From the NCBI GenBank assembly GCA_002292215.1, contig DBBN01000078.1:1-64000 (forward strand): DNA of 64,000 nt. The letters are read 5' to 3'. The notes beneath the pieces were generated by a model. That model saw nothing but the letters and a program-made list of their open reading frames with translations. It was not told where the DNA came from and did not search any database. Numbering within the stretch: the stretch's first letter is position 1; every line of letters begins with the position of its first letter. The DNA comes from Glaciecola sp. UBA983. GTDB taxonomy: Bacteria > Pseudomonadota > Gammaproteobacteria > Enterobacterales > Alteromonadaceae. The position numbers and the translations under genes were made by a program. Shown here piece by piece: positions 9,243-17,444 of this stretch.

Positions 9243-11182
9243 TAAGCAAACTGCTCATCAAATTCGGTTTGCGCTTCTTCTAGTGCTTCTTGGGCTTCGC
9301 ACCATGTTTCTTCGGCATTATCGTGTGCTTGTGTACTACTTGCTTGATCAGAAAGTAACATTTTGAGCTGTGCCTTTTGGCTATCTTCATAAACAGTAGG
9401 ATCGCTTAACGCAGCTTCAATCTGAGTTAATTTTGCTTGTGCGCGTTCCATTGCTTGTTCACTTTGGGTGATTTGTTTTCTTAAGGCCGCTGTCGCTTTT
9501 CGAAATTCGGCTTCTAAGCGTTTTTGAGTTTTACGATCCACCGCAGTCGTATTACTGCTGTTAGCCTCATTCGGTGTCGATTGTTTGGCATTATCGGCCT
9601 GGCGCTCTTTTTTAGTTTCGTTTAATACCCATTGGGTATAGTCATCCAAATCACCACTAAATACCGCGACTTCTCCGGCATCAACCAAGTAAAAATCTTC
9701 GCACACCGACGCTAATAATGTTCGGTCATGTGATACCAACACCATCGCACCGGTAAACCCTTGTAACGCAAAATTCAGCGCATCTCGCATTTCAAGATCC
9801 AAGTGGTTTGTCGGCTCATCAAGCAATAACAAATTGGGTTTGCGATATACAATCAGCGCTAAAGCTAAGCGGGCTTTTTCACCACCAGACATTGGCTTAA
9901 CGATACTGGTTGCTTCGTCACCATGAAAGCCAAATCCCCCTAAATAATCACGTAAGGCTTGCTCCGTCGCAGCACGATCGATGTGTTGTAAATGCGACAA
10001 TGGCGACCCTGCCATATCTAACGTATCCACTTGATGCTGAGCAAAATAACCGATATCTAAGCCTTGTGAGGTCGTGTATTCACCGCTCATAGGCTGGTGT
10101 GCTTGGGCTAATAACTTAATTAAGGTCGATTTACCTGCGCCATTACGTCCGAGCAAACCGATACGACTACCAGGCACCAAATTAAGTTTAACCTCATGGA
10201 GGATTACATTATCGCCATAACCAATTTTGACTTTTTCCATTGCAACTAATGGATTGGGTAATTTAGCCGGCGGCAAAAACTCAAAACTAAAGGCACTTTG
10301 GGCATGCACAGGAGCAATTTCTTGCATTTTTTCTAGCTGCTTAATTCGGCTCTGTGCTTGTTTAGCTTTACTCGCTTTGGCTTTGAAACGATCGATAAAC
10401 GATTGTAAATGGGCGGTTTTGGCTTGTTGTTTGGTGTATTCTAACTGTTGTAAACGCAAGCGTTCAGAACGTTGACGTTGATAACTCGTATAATTCCCTT
10501 TGTAATGCAGCAATTTTGCAGATTCAAAGGACAGGACATGTTGCGCTATCGCATCGATAAAGGATTTATCATGTGAAATAAGCAGCAAGGTACCCGGGTA
10601 TTTTTGTAACCATTTCTCTAGCCAAATAACAGCGTCTAAATCTAAATGGTTGGTCGGCTCATCTAGTAACAAAATATCCGATGGACATAATAGTGCTTGC
10701 GCTAGGTTTAAGCGCATGCGCCAACCACCTGAGAAATCACTAACAGATCGCGTCAATGCTTCGTTATTAAAACCTAGCCCTGCTAAAATAGTCGCTGCGC
10801 GGGCTTGCACATCGTAGGCACCGGCATCTTGTAATTGAGCATGTAATTGACCAATTAATTCACCTTTTTCTTGTTGTTCAGCTGTCGCTAATTGCGATTG
10901 CAACGTCATCAAGTGTTTATCACCACTAATGACATAATCAAGTGCAGGCTCATCAGTATTAGGAGTATGCTGGGCGACCGCAACCATGCGCCATTCTTTA
11001 GGGATGTGGTATGAACCCGTCTCTAAGGTCAGTTGCTGTTGCAGTAACGCAAATAAGCTAGATTTACCACACCCGTTAGCACCAATAATGGCACATTTTT
11101 GACCGGGGAAAATATCTAAACTGCTAGGCTCAAGTAAGGTTTTCGTGCCTCGCATAAAAGAGATATTGTTAAGTTTGATCAT
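9242..11182 (-). CDS. yheS: ABC-F family ATPase YheS
   Basis: A 646-residue soluble protein with two ABC cassettes and no membrane domain, the ABC-F architecture of ribosome-associated translation factors. First cassette: Walker A GANGCGKSS, signature FSGGWRMRLN and Walker B LLLDEPTNHLD. Second cassette: GRNGAGKST, MSGGEKARL and LLLDEPTNHLD. Between them lies the charged, helical linker expected of ABC-F proteins (residues ~240-290). The C-terminal ~100 residues are Gln/Glu/Ala-rich and predicted coiled coil. E. coli YheS is the closest named relative. First gene of the yheS-TIGR02444-yheT-yheU operon. Confidence 0.92.
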   Translation of the reverse strand: MIKLNNISFMRGTKTLLEPSSLDIFPGQKCAIIGANGCGKSSLFALLQQQLTLETGSYHIPKEWRMVAVAQHTPNTDEPALDYVISGDKHLMTLQSQLATAEQQEKGELIGQLHAQLQDAGAYDVQARAATILAGLGFNNEALTRSVSDFSGGWRMRLNLAQALLCPSDILLLDEPTNHLDLDAVIWLEKWLQKYPGTLLLISHDKSFIDAIAQHVLSFESAKLLHYKGNYTSYQRQRSERLRLQQLEYTKQQAKTAHLQSFIDRFKAKASKAKQAQSRIKQLEKMQEIAPVHAQSAFSFEFLPPAKLPNPLVAMEKVKIGYGDNVILHEVKLNLVPGSRIGLLGRNGAGKSTLIKLLAQAHQPMSGEYTTSQGLDIGYFAQHQVDTLDMAGSPLSHLQHIDRAATEQALRDYLGGFGFHGDEATSIVKPMSGGEKARLALALIVYRKPNLLLLDEPTNHLDLEMRDALNFALQGFTGAMVLVSHDRTLLASVCEDFYLVDAGEVAVFSGDLDDYTQWVLNETKKERQADNAKQSTPNEANSSNTTAVDRKTQKRLEAEFRKATAALRKQITQSEQAMERAQAKLTQIEAALSDPTVYEDSQKAQLKMLLSDQASSTQAHDNAEETWCEAQEALEEAQTEFDEQFA

Positions 11183-11376
11183 AAATAAAGATTTCGGTGC
11201 CGGTAATGAATTCGCGCAGCATTATAGCATTATGCGCATTATACGTACCACCACTGACTCACATTTAACATCAGATCAGATCGACATATAGGTTAATATT
11301 AATTGCAGTAACCTAATTATGCGCTTTTCACGTATAATAAATAGAATTAAATCTCCTTTAAAACTAGGTAAACGTG

Positions 11377-11580
11377 ATGACTAATAAACTACGTAAACGC
11401 TTCATTGCAGGTGCAACCTGTCCAAAATGTAAATCCATAGACTCCATCATGTTGTATTTTGAAAACAACGTCGAAAAGCTCCAATGTGTCAAATGTGATT
11501 ATAAAGATGTGCAGTCAGCTACGGATGTGTCAGCACAAGTAGTCACTTCAGCCGATGTCATTGGGGTATTTAAGCCGTAA
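11377..11580 (+). CDS. yheV: YheV family putative zinc ribbon protein
   Basis: A 67-residue protein with two CxxC pairs, CPKC near residue 15 and CVKC near residue 36, forming a likely zinc ribbon. The start RKRFIAGA and the end VIGVFKP match E. coli YheV. A GTG precedes the ATG at 11377 directly; the ATG is the better start. Divergent from yheS, as part of the conserved yhe neighbourhood. Function is not established; a nucleic-acid or ribosome-linked role is only a guess from the fold. Confidence 0.88.
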   Translation: MTNKLRKRFIAGATCPKCKSIDSIMLYFENNVEKLQCVKCDYKDVQSATDVSAQVVTSADVIGVFKP

Positions 11581-11699
11581 TTAATGCTTTGTGTTTAGAT
11601 TGATTACAGGCTAAGCTAAGTAAACGCAGTTTCTTTACACTGTCGCTACATATTTTTAACAATGTCAATCACACGTATTTTCGAGAAGGATCAATGCCT

Positions 11700-11933
11700 A
11701 TGCCATTTAATACTGAATTAACCGCAGAACTAAACCTTATCCTTAAGTTTCCCAGCACGAGTTTAATGCAAGGACTCAAGATCCATCATGATGCAAGTCC
11801 TGACGTGATCGCAGCAGCAAAACGATTATTTGATAAAGGGATTGTCACGCAAGCGGATGGTGGTTATTTAACAAATTTAGGCTACGATTTAGCTGATCAT
11901 GCCAAAGTCATTCAAGCTGCATTAGAGCATTAA
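11700..11933 (+). CDS. TIGR02647 family protein
   Basis: A 77-residue protein starting MPFNTELTAEL, with a segment resembling a small winged-helix-like fold (AAKRLFDKGIVTQADGGYLTNLG). I recognise it as TIGR02647, an uncharacterised family. ATGs at 11694 and 11700 are in frame; AAGGA at about 11686-11690 is spaced better for 11700. It converges with slyX, overlapping its stop by 4 bp. The 'turn-on-wing' look suggests DNA binding, but this is inference without a recognised motif. Confidence 0.75.
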   Translation: MPFNTELTAELNLILKFPSTSLMQGLKIHHDASPDVIAAAKRLFDKGIVTQADGGYLTNLGYDLADHAKVIQAALEH

Positions 11934-12142
11934 TAGTGTGGAGGTGGAGCTTCTTCATCTTGAGTTGCAATATTTGATGGTTGCATCGATTTAAGACGTT
12001 CCACCATGTGATTCATTTTATAGGTCATTTGTGCAAGTTGCTGTTGCTGCTGTGATAATGCATCATTAAGCGACTCTATAGTATCATCTTGAAACGCAAC
12101 CTTACTTTCCAGATCCACGATGCGCAAATCTAGTTCATTCAT
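11930..12142 (-). CDS. slyX: SlyX family protein
   Basis: SlyX is a small coiled-coil protein of unknown function. The 70-residue product has heptad-like Leu/Ile spacing (residues ~5-50) and the diagnostic tail PSNIATQDEEAPPPHY. The frame is open to 12286, but that would overlap the WD40 gene; the Met at 12142 gives the standard family length. No strong ribosome binding site is visible, and ATGs at 12178 and 12202 are alternatives. It lies downstream of the WD40 lipoprotein and near fkpA, the common arrangement in Shewanella. Confidence 0.85.
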   Translation of the reverse strand: MNELDLRIVDLESKVAFQDDTIESLNDALSQQQQQLAQMTYKMNHMVERLKSMQPSNIATQDEEAPPPHY

Positions 12143-12264
12143 TAATTGCGCAGTCAAAACGGATGGAACTGTTGTCATGGCTTTTGTCATGTTCTTTGTC
12201 ATGGTTGATAAACCTAATAATATCGATAACGGTAGTTTACCATTAACCCGATAGGATAGTACAT

Positions 12265-13275
12265 TTACGGTGTCGGTAAATTCCACACTTCAGCATAGCC
12301 GCTCGAACTCAATGACATCATCTGCTGTTCATCCAAGTAATCTACACCATGTACCATTGCTGTTGGCATTGTAGCCTCGGGGCGAATACCGACTTTATAT
12401 TGCTTCACTCGTTCACCACTTACTACATCCCACAAGTCCAATGAACGCGAAGGCGAGCCAGTCAGCAAGTACTTACCATCTTGACTAAATTTGCCTGCAG
12501 TTAATATTTTTTGTCGTTCAAAATATTCTAATTCAGAGATTTTTAGTCCCGTTGTCAAATCCCAAATAATGGATTGGTCTTTACTATCTGCAGTTAATGC
12601 ATAACGCCCATATTCATCCAACAATACCGTCGATACACGACTGGTATGGCGAAACGTATATACAATTTGCCCTGTACGAGTATCCCATAAATACGCCACA
12701 TAATCGTTTCCGCCAGTTAGCGCATAATTTCCGTTAGGTGATAAATCCACACTGTTGATTTTTTCACTGTGACCTAAAAACTCCAACCGCCGCCCAGTTT
12801 GAGGCTCTATGTACATGACCTTACCGTTACTTTTCCCGATCAGGATGGCTAAACCTTTGTTACTGACCGCGATATCGCGAATACTTGATTCATCGATCCG
12901 CCAAAACCCAACCGGCTCTCCCACAGTCAAATCCCACAAGCCAAATGCCTCTTGATCTGCACTCAGCAGATATAGACCGTCATAACTAATATCTAAATTA
13001 GTGACTAGGTTATCTCCTTCTCCAGCATGGCGAAAATTAAACTTTTGACGATTTTGTTGCAACGACCAGACAGAAATTCCGTTATTAATACTCGAAACAA
13101 CCGAAAGATTAGCTTTAGCATTAATATCAGCAGCCAGAGCGCCCCCGACGGATTGATCGGTTTGTCCTGTAGATTCCGTTTCGGCAAGCCCGCAACCACT
13201 GAGCCAGATTGTAAATAAAACCAACAAAATAGGCTTAAATGGTTGGAAAATGGAACTTTTTAAAGTAGATTGCAT
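12265..13275 (-). CDS. WD40 repeat lipoprotein
   Basis: A 336-residue protein with a lipoprotein signal peptide (lipobox LSGC at about residue 25-28 from the ATG at 13275) followed by repeated WD40 blades: LSYDGLYLLSAD, DLSPNGNYALTGG with YLWDTRTG, LTADSKDQSIIWDL and LLTGSPSRSLDLWD. It should form a beta-propeller anchored to the membrane, exported from the cytoplasm. Such propellers usually act as protein-interaction scaffolds; its partner is unknown. A GTG at 13284 could start three codons earlier. It is divergent from fkpA and upstream of slyX. Confidence 0.85.
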   Translation of the reverse strand: MQSTLKSSIFQPFKPILLVLFTIWLSGCGLAETESTGQTDQSVGGALAADINAKANLSVVSSINNGISVWSLQQNRQKFNFRHAGEGDNLVTNLDISYDGLYLLSADQEAFGLWDLTVGEPVGFWRIDESSIRDIAVSNKGLAILIGKSNGKVMYIEPQTGRRLEFLGHSEKINSVDLSPNGNYALTGGNDYVAYLWDTRTGQIVYTFRHTSRVSTVLLDEYGRYALTADSKDQSIIWDLTTGLKISELEYFERQKILTAGKFSQDGKYLLTGSPSRSLDLWDVVSGERVKQYKVGIRPEATMPTAMVHGVDYLDEQQMMSLSSSGYAEVWNLPTP

Positions 13276-13348
13276 CAATACCACGCTAACTTATTTTACT
13301 GGGTGTATATTTACCCAACCCATCCCCACATAATGGAGAATTATTATA

Positions 13349-14107
13349 ATGAAACAGTCTTTAGCTGCCATCGCAGTCTTATCAGTATTAGGTTTAACGG
13401 CCTGTGGCGAACAAACTGAAGCAACAACTACTTCGCCTGAGACACAAGCAACTTCAGCAGCAAGTTTAGAAACTCCGGTTGCACGTCAATCGTATTCGAT
13501 TGGTGCAAGCATGGGATCATTTGCATTAAGCCGTCAAAAGCAACTGGTTGAACTCGATATGACACTGGATATGGAAATCGTTCGTCAAGGTTTTAACGAT
13601 GCATTAAATGGTCAACCCGCGCTAAGCTTAGAAGAAATGCAAACTATTATCCGTAATTCAGACCAAGAAGTTCGTGCTAAACAAGAAGCTGCTGCTACGG
13701 TTAGTGCACAACAAAACGTGGATGCCGGCAAGGCATTTTTAGCTGAAAACGCAGCCAAAGAAGGCGTTACGGTTACCGAATCTGGCTTACAATATGAAGT
13801 ATTGGTAGAAGGCACTGGCGTTAAACCATTAGCAACGGATACAGTAAAAGTACATTACAAAGGCACATTGATTGATGGTACTGAGTTTGATTCATCATAC
13901 TCACGTGGTGAACCCGCTGAATTTCCATTAAACCGTGTCATTCCAGGTTGGACTGAAGGCGTTCAACTTATGAGTGAAGGAAGTAAGTTTAAGTTCGTTA
14001 TTCCGTCTGAACTTGCCTACGGTGAACGCGCAACAGGAAGCATTACTCCAAATTCAACATTGGTATTTGAAGTTGAATTATTAGACGTTTTAAACGACGA
14101 AGAGTAA
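13349..14107 (+). CDS. fkpA: FKBP-type peptidyl-prolyl cis-trans isomerase FkpA
   Basis: A 252-residue periplasmic folding factor. The signal ends in a lipobox-like LTAC, so it may be lipid-anchored, unlike the soluble E. coli protein. Residues ~45-135 are the alpha-helical dimerisation domain (YSIGASMGS at its start), and ~145-250 the FKBP domain with VKVHYKGTLIDGTEFDSSY, GWTEGVQLM and ELAYGERATG. GGAG precedes the ATG by about 10 bases. It is monocistronic, ending at the terminator at 14191-14217. Confidence 0.93.
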   Translation: MKQSLAAIAVLSVLGLTACGEQTEATTTSPETQATSAASLETPVARQSYSIGASMGSFALSRQKQLVELDMTLDMEIVRQGFNDALNGQPALSLEEMQTIIRNSDQEVRAKQEAAATVSAQQNVDAGKAFLAENAAKEGVTVTESGLQYEVLVEGTGVKPLATDTVKVHYKGTLIDGTEFDSSYSRGEPAEFPLNRVIPGWTEGVQLMSEGSKFKFVIPSELAYGERATGSITPNSTLVFEVELLDVLNDEE

Positions 14108-14190
14108 GGTTAAACGATTAGAGTTAGATTTGCGCTATAGCGCAGTTCTACCCACTAGTCGATAGAATCACAATGCTCACTAATTAGACA

Positions 14191-14217
14191 AACCCATTAC
14201 GCGTTAATGGGTTTTTT
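14191..14217 (+). terminator. Intrinsic terminator after fkpA
   Basis: A perfect 9-bp inverted repeat, AACCCATTA (14191-14199) and TAATGGGTT (14205-14213), with a 5-nt loop and a run of T residues to 14217. It closes fkpA transcription and isolates the downstream bufferin operon. Confidence 0.88.
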
Positions 14218-14234
14218 ATATCCTTTAGTTAACC

Positions 14235-14302
14235 CATTGATTGGTTATATTTTTGCTTAATCAATGAAAGATAATTGGTAAAGTATCGGTCTTAATTATA
14301 GT
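14235..14302 (+). promoter_or_regulatory. Candidate promoter and inverted repeat ahead of the bufferin operon
   Basis: The region between the fkpA terminator and bufA holds an 8-bp inverted repeat, CATTGATT (14235-14242) and AATCAATG (14259-14266), which could be a protein-binding site. It is followed by a sigma-70-like pair TTGGTA (14275-14280) and TATAGT (14297-14302) with a 16-bp spacer. A transcript from here would have a leader of about 60 bases. Both elements are read by eye and unverified; I found no clear ECF sigma factor promoter. Confidence 0.3.
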
Positions 14303-14371
14303 TATTGGGCTGCATACCTAATATTCGCTTTGTACTTACGTATATTTAATATTGAAAAAAGGAAGACCATT

Positions 14372-14716
14372 ATGAATAAATCGACAACCGCTTCATTAGC
14401 AATCGCTTCATTATTATCTTTAGGTGTTGCCGCTGATGCTCAAGCAGCAAAAGACAAAAAAGAAAAATGTTATGGTGTGGCTCTAGCCGGCCAAAACGAT
14501 TGTGGTAACTTAGCTGGAACACATAGTTGTGCAGGACAATCTACGATTGATAATGATATCGGTGAATGGAAACTGGTCCCTAAAGGTTCTTGCCAAGAGA
14601 TGGGTGGATATTCACGTCAAGACGCGAAGAAAATGTATCAATCTTTAAAAAACTCAAGTGACAAGATGAAAGACAAAGCTAAGCACATGAAAGATAAAGC
14701 GATGTCAATGAAGTAA
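14372..14716 (+). CDS. bufA: Bufferin precursor peptide, DUF2282/BufA1 family, with extended tail
   Basis: The 114-residue product has a Sec signal peptide (cleavage likely after AQA, residue 25) and the DUF2282 core with four cysteines at 33, 44, 53 and 74 in the contexts EKCYGV, QNDCGN, HSCAG and KGSCQE. In characterised bufferins the enzyme pair BufB/BufC modifies the core cysteines to thiooxazoles and the exported peptide binds copper. Here the core is followed by a roughly 35-residue tail rich in Lys, Met and Asp, including two copies of MKDKA (99-103, 106-110) and a His at 105; this tail is unusual. The start is the ATG at 14372 with GGAAG upstream, not the earlier in-frame start at 14330. 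Confidence 0.88.
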   Translation: MNKSTTASLAIASLLSLGVAADAQAAKDKKEKCYGVALAGQNDCGNLAGTHSCAGQSTIDNDIGEWKLVPKGSCQEMGGYSRQDAKKMYQSLKNSSDKMKDKAKHMKDKAMSMK

Positions 14717-14762
14717 CAGGCCTTGCTTTACGCATTCATTGTAATGAAGGATTAGGTTCAGC

Positions 14763-15650
14763 ATGCAGTTAAAATCACAACCTCAAATTGGTGTTGGGCT
14801 ACGTCACCCTCATTATGAGGCGGCGCTAGCGTCTCCTCAAGGAATAGATTTTGTTGAATTTCATGCTGAAAACCTCTTCGCGCGCAGCGAGTTACAACAG
14901 CAATTTATCCTCGATGTTGTCGACCGGTGGAGTGTTAGTTTACATGGCACAGCGATGGGTTTGGGTTCAGTCATTCCGCCTGATGCGAATGCCTTGTATG
15001 CATTAGGTGATCTTGTTAGAGCCTCGCAACCGATTCTAGTCTCAGAACATGTGTGTTTTAATCGTGCCCAGATATCTGGTCAATTATTGCATGGTGGTGA
15101 TCTATACCCTATTCCTTACAATAATGCGTCACTCGACGTACTGTGCCAACATATTGATATCGTCCAAGAGCACCTACAAAGACCTATCTTGCTTGAGAAT
15201 CTAAGTGCTTATTTAGAAAATATCGAACATGAATATAGTGAAAGTGAGTTCTTAACATTAATGGTACAACGGACTGGTTGCCAGTTATTGCTGGATTTGA
15301 ACAATGTACTGATCAATGAATATAATAAAAGCACTCAGCAAACTTTTACACCACTGCAAAATGCCATGGCATTTGTGGCTGGTTTACCGGCTGATGCGAT
15401 AAAAGAAATCCATTTGGCCGGTTTTACTCCGACCAAAATCAACGGTCAATATGTCGACGACCATGCTCAGCCAGTTACGGATGAATGCTGGCAATTATAT
15501 ACCCAAACGCTACCCATTACAGGGTTAGTACCGACGTTAATCGAATGGGATAATAATTTACCCGATTGGTCAGTATTGCAATCTCAAGCTCAATTGGCCC
15601 GGGCGATTGCTCAAGAATATCAGGAATCAACCATGTGCTTAGAAAAGTAA
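14763..15650 (+). CDS. bufB: MNIO family RiPP-modifying oxidase BufB (DUF692)
   Basis: A 295-residue TIM-barrel enzyme of the multinuclear non-heme iron oxidase family, formerly DUF692, related to MbnB of methanobactin synthesis. Family motifs: GVGLRHPHYE at the start, SLHGTAMGLGS (H61), VSEHVCF (E95, H96), ENLSAYL (E145, N146), LLDLNNVLIN (D178, N180), EIHLAGF (H217), DDH (233-234) and LIEWD (E261). The His/Glu/Asp/Asn set is the expected iron ligand sphere and looks intact. It lies 46 bp after bufA and 1 bp before bufC. Predicted to modify cysteines of the BufA precursor in the cytoplasm before export. Confidence 0.92.
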   Translation: MQLKSQPQIGVGLRHPHYEAALASPQGIDFVEFHAENLFARSELQQQFILDVVDRWSVSLHGTAMGLGSVIPPDANALYALGDLVRASQPILVSEHVCFNRAQISGQLLHGGDLYPIPYNNASLDVLCQHIDIVQEHLQRPILLENLSAYLENIEHEYSESEFLTLMVQRTGCQLLLDLNNVLINEYNKSTQQTFTPLQNAMAFVAGLPADAIKEIHLAGFTPTKINGQYVDDHAQPVTDECWQLYTQTLPITGLVPTLIEWDNNLPDWSVLQSQAQLARAIAQEYQESTMCLEK

Positions 15651-15651
15651 G

Positions 15652-16389
15652 ATGGATCTAGCGCAACTAACAGACTGGCAGCACCAGTTTATCTCTGCGG
15701 CTTTTGCCACGGATCAGCAGGCGTCTAGTCCTGGCATGGCCATTTATCGCAATAATCTAGTACTCACTCATCGTGCGAGTATCATGGAGACTTTCCCTCG
15801 CGCTTGCCAGTTTCTAGGGGAAAATACCCATATCGCTGTCTATCGATATTTAGTTACGTATGGAAAATCGAGTTACGATTGGGCGGATTGTGGGGCTCAC
15901 TTTGCCGAGTATTTAGCGTTACAACCAGAGTTAGCACATCTGCCTCATATCGCTGCGGTTGCCCAATATGAATGGCACCGTCAGCAATTAAATCGAGCAC
16001 CTGCTAAGCCTTTTAACCAATCGAGTATCGGTCTATTAGGCACCCATGCTTGGACTGATTTATATTTGGATTTAGCACCGGGTTGGTCGCTATTTACTAG
16101 TGAGTATGATACCCACAGCTGGTACAACACTCCCAAGAATAATGCGATACCCGCTAAGGCAAGCACCCAACGCACATGGGTCTGTTGGCGCAGTGCGGTT
16201 AAACCCCAAATTGCAAAAGTACCCACGCATACGCAAGTGCTCTTCGAGCATGCAGCAGCAATGAATATTGCTCAGTTAGCTGAACTGGCCGCGATTGCGA
16301 CTCCTGAACCACTTGACTGGATGGCCTGGCTGGCAACACTGATGCAAGACAAGCAACTTTTTGGTCTGCGCTCTACTGCACAAACTTAG
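15652..16389 (+). CDS. bufC: Bufferin partner protein BufC (DUF2063)
   Basis: A 245-residue protein whose N-terminal half carries the DUF2063 pattern MAIYRNNLVLTHRASIMETF followed by FPRACQFLG, the domain once annotated as putative DNA-binding. In MNIO systems this protein acts as the partner that presents the precursor to the oxidase. Its start is one base after the bufB stop, so expression is coupled. The C-terminal half (~130-245) is less conserved. Together with bufB it makes the modification complex complete. Confidence 0.88.
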   Translation: MDLAQLTDWQHQFISAAFATDQQASSPGMAIYRNNLVLTHRASIMETFPRACQFLGENTHIAVYRYLVTYGKSSYDWADCGAHFAEYLALQPELAHLPHIAAVAQYEWHRQQLNRAPAKPFNQSSIGLLGTHAWTDLYLDLAPGWSLFTSEYDTHSWYNTPKNNAIPAKASTQRTWVCWRSAVKPQIAKVPTHTQVLFEHAAAMNIAQLAELAAIATPEPLDWMAWLATLMQDKQLFGLRSTAQT

Positions 16390-16439
16390 TGGTATATTTC
16401 AGTCGGCCGCTACCTTCATTCGCATATTAAGGAACTAAG

Positions 16440-16880
16440 ATGAATGCCATACTTACAATAAAAAATGCTAACAACCAAGTTGCATCTTGGTTAACTAATT
16501 TACAACCAATCATTCTGTTATCTGGAAGGATGTATATTGCTTGGGTCTTTTTTAAAGCGGGATTAACTAAGATTAAAGACTGGGAATCAACGTTATTATT
16601 GTTTGAATATGAGTATGAAGTACCGATTATTTCGTATGAATTAGCGGCTTATTTAGGCACATTTGGCGAACTTGTGCTCCCGGTGTTACTCGTGCTTGGT
16701 CTCGTGACCCGATTTAGCGCAATGGGTTTATTTATCGTCAATGTGATCGCTGTCATCAGCCTGCCAGAGATGCCACCTGCGGCATATAATTTAAATGTCA
16801 TTTGGGCAGCAATAATCGGATTAAATATATTTTGGGGTGCAGGACGGTTCAGTATTGATGATTATGTTGGGCTAAAATAG
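16440..16880 (+). CDS. DoxX family membrane protein of the bufferin operon
   Basis: A 146-residue protein with four predicted membrane segments, including ILLSGRMYIAWVFFKAGLTK and GELVLPVLLVLGLVTRFSAM, the DoxX pattern. DoxX genes are frequent companions of DUF2282-DUF692-DUF2063 operons. Their role there is not settled; a redox or membrane-linked function for the modified peptide is inference. AAGGA lies 6-7 bases before the ATG, 50 bp after bufC. It is probably the last gene of the operon, as the next gene is on the other strand. Confidence 0.88.
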   Translation: MNAILTIKNANNQVASWLTNLQPIILLSGRMYIAWVFFKAGLTKIKDWESTLLLFEYEYEVPIISYELAAYLGTFGELVLPVLLVLGLVTRFSAMGLFIVNVIAVISLPEMPPAAYNLNVIWAAIIGLNIFWGAGRFSIDDYVGLK

Positions 16881-16925
16881 CGCTGAGTTATCCTGACTGA
16901 GTATTGCAGAACGAGTTATGCCAAC

Positions 16926-17417
16926 TCATAAATTTTTAATCTGCAACGAGACTATTTTTTGAGGGTGATGAACAAGTTCAGATACGCTTGCAAAGCCCCA
17001 CTTTTGGTGGAATTGTAAAGAAGGTAGATTAGGTGGCTGTACATCTATTTCAGCACACAACATTGGATAGTGTTGTTCTATGGCCCACTGGGTCACATAT
17101 TCATACAAACGATGACCTAAGCGTTGCGCTCTGTTTGCATGATGGACCACGATGCGATCGACATACAAAAAACGATCATAGTGCTTATCAAACCATTGGT
17201 AGTTAATACTCGCATACTGACTACCAGGCCCGATGGCTAATAAAAACGCCACCACTTTTCCTTCGATCTCTACCACGACGTGTACACTTGATTGTGCAAC
17301 TAATCGCGTTAAGTCCATCTTATCTAATGGACTTAAAACCGAAACCGAATACTCGTTTAATGCAAGTACAGTGTCATAATCGCTCGCTAGCATAGGTCGT
17401 ATGGTTATATTATCCAT
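16926..17417 (-). CDS. GNAT family N-acetyltransferase
   Basis: A 163-residue protein with GNAT features: ITIRPMLASDYDTVLALN at the start, a beta-strand VVEIEGKVVAFLLAIG, the acetyl-CoA binding region LYVDRIVVHHANRAQRLG with R/Q-x-x-G-like pattern, and a C-terminal region FHQKWGFASVSEL. The frame extends to an ATG at 17432; I prefer 17417 as the domain begins right there, but neither start has a clear ribosome binding site. The substrate is unknown. It lies 27 bp downstream of the phosphoethanolamine transferase gene and may be cotranscribed with it. Confidence 0.8.
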   Translation of the reverse strand: MDNITIRPMLASDYDTVLALNEYSVSVLSPLDKMDLTRLVAQSSVHVVVEIEGKVVAFLLAIGPGSQYASINYQWFDKHYDRFLYVDRIVVHHANRAQRLGHRLYEYVTQWAIEQHYPMLCAEIDVQPPNLPSLQFHQKWGFASVSELVHHPQKIVSLQIKNL

Positions 17418-17444
17418 GTGTCGGGTTCTCATCGTGGTGCTTAT

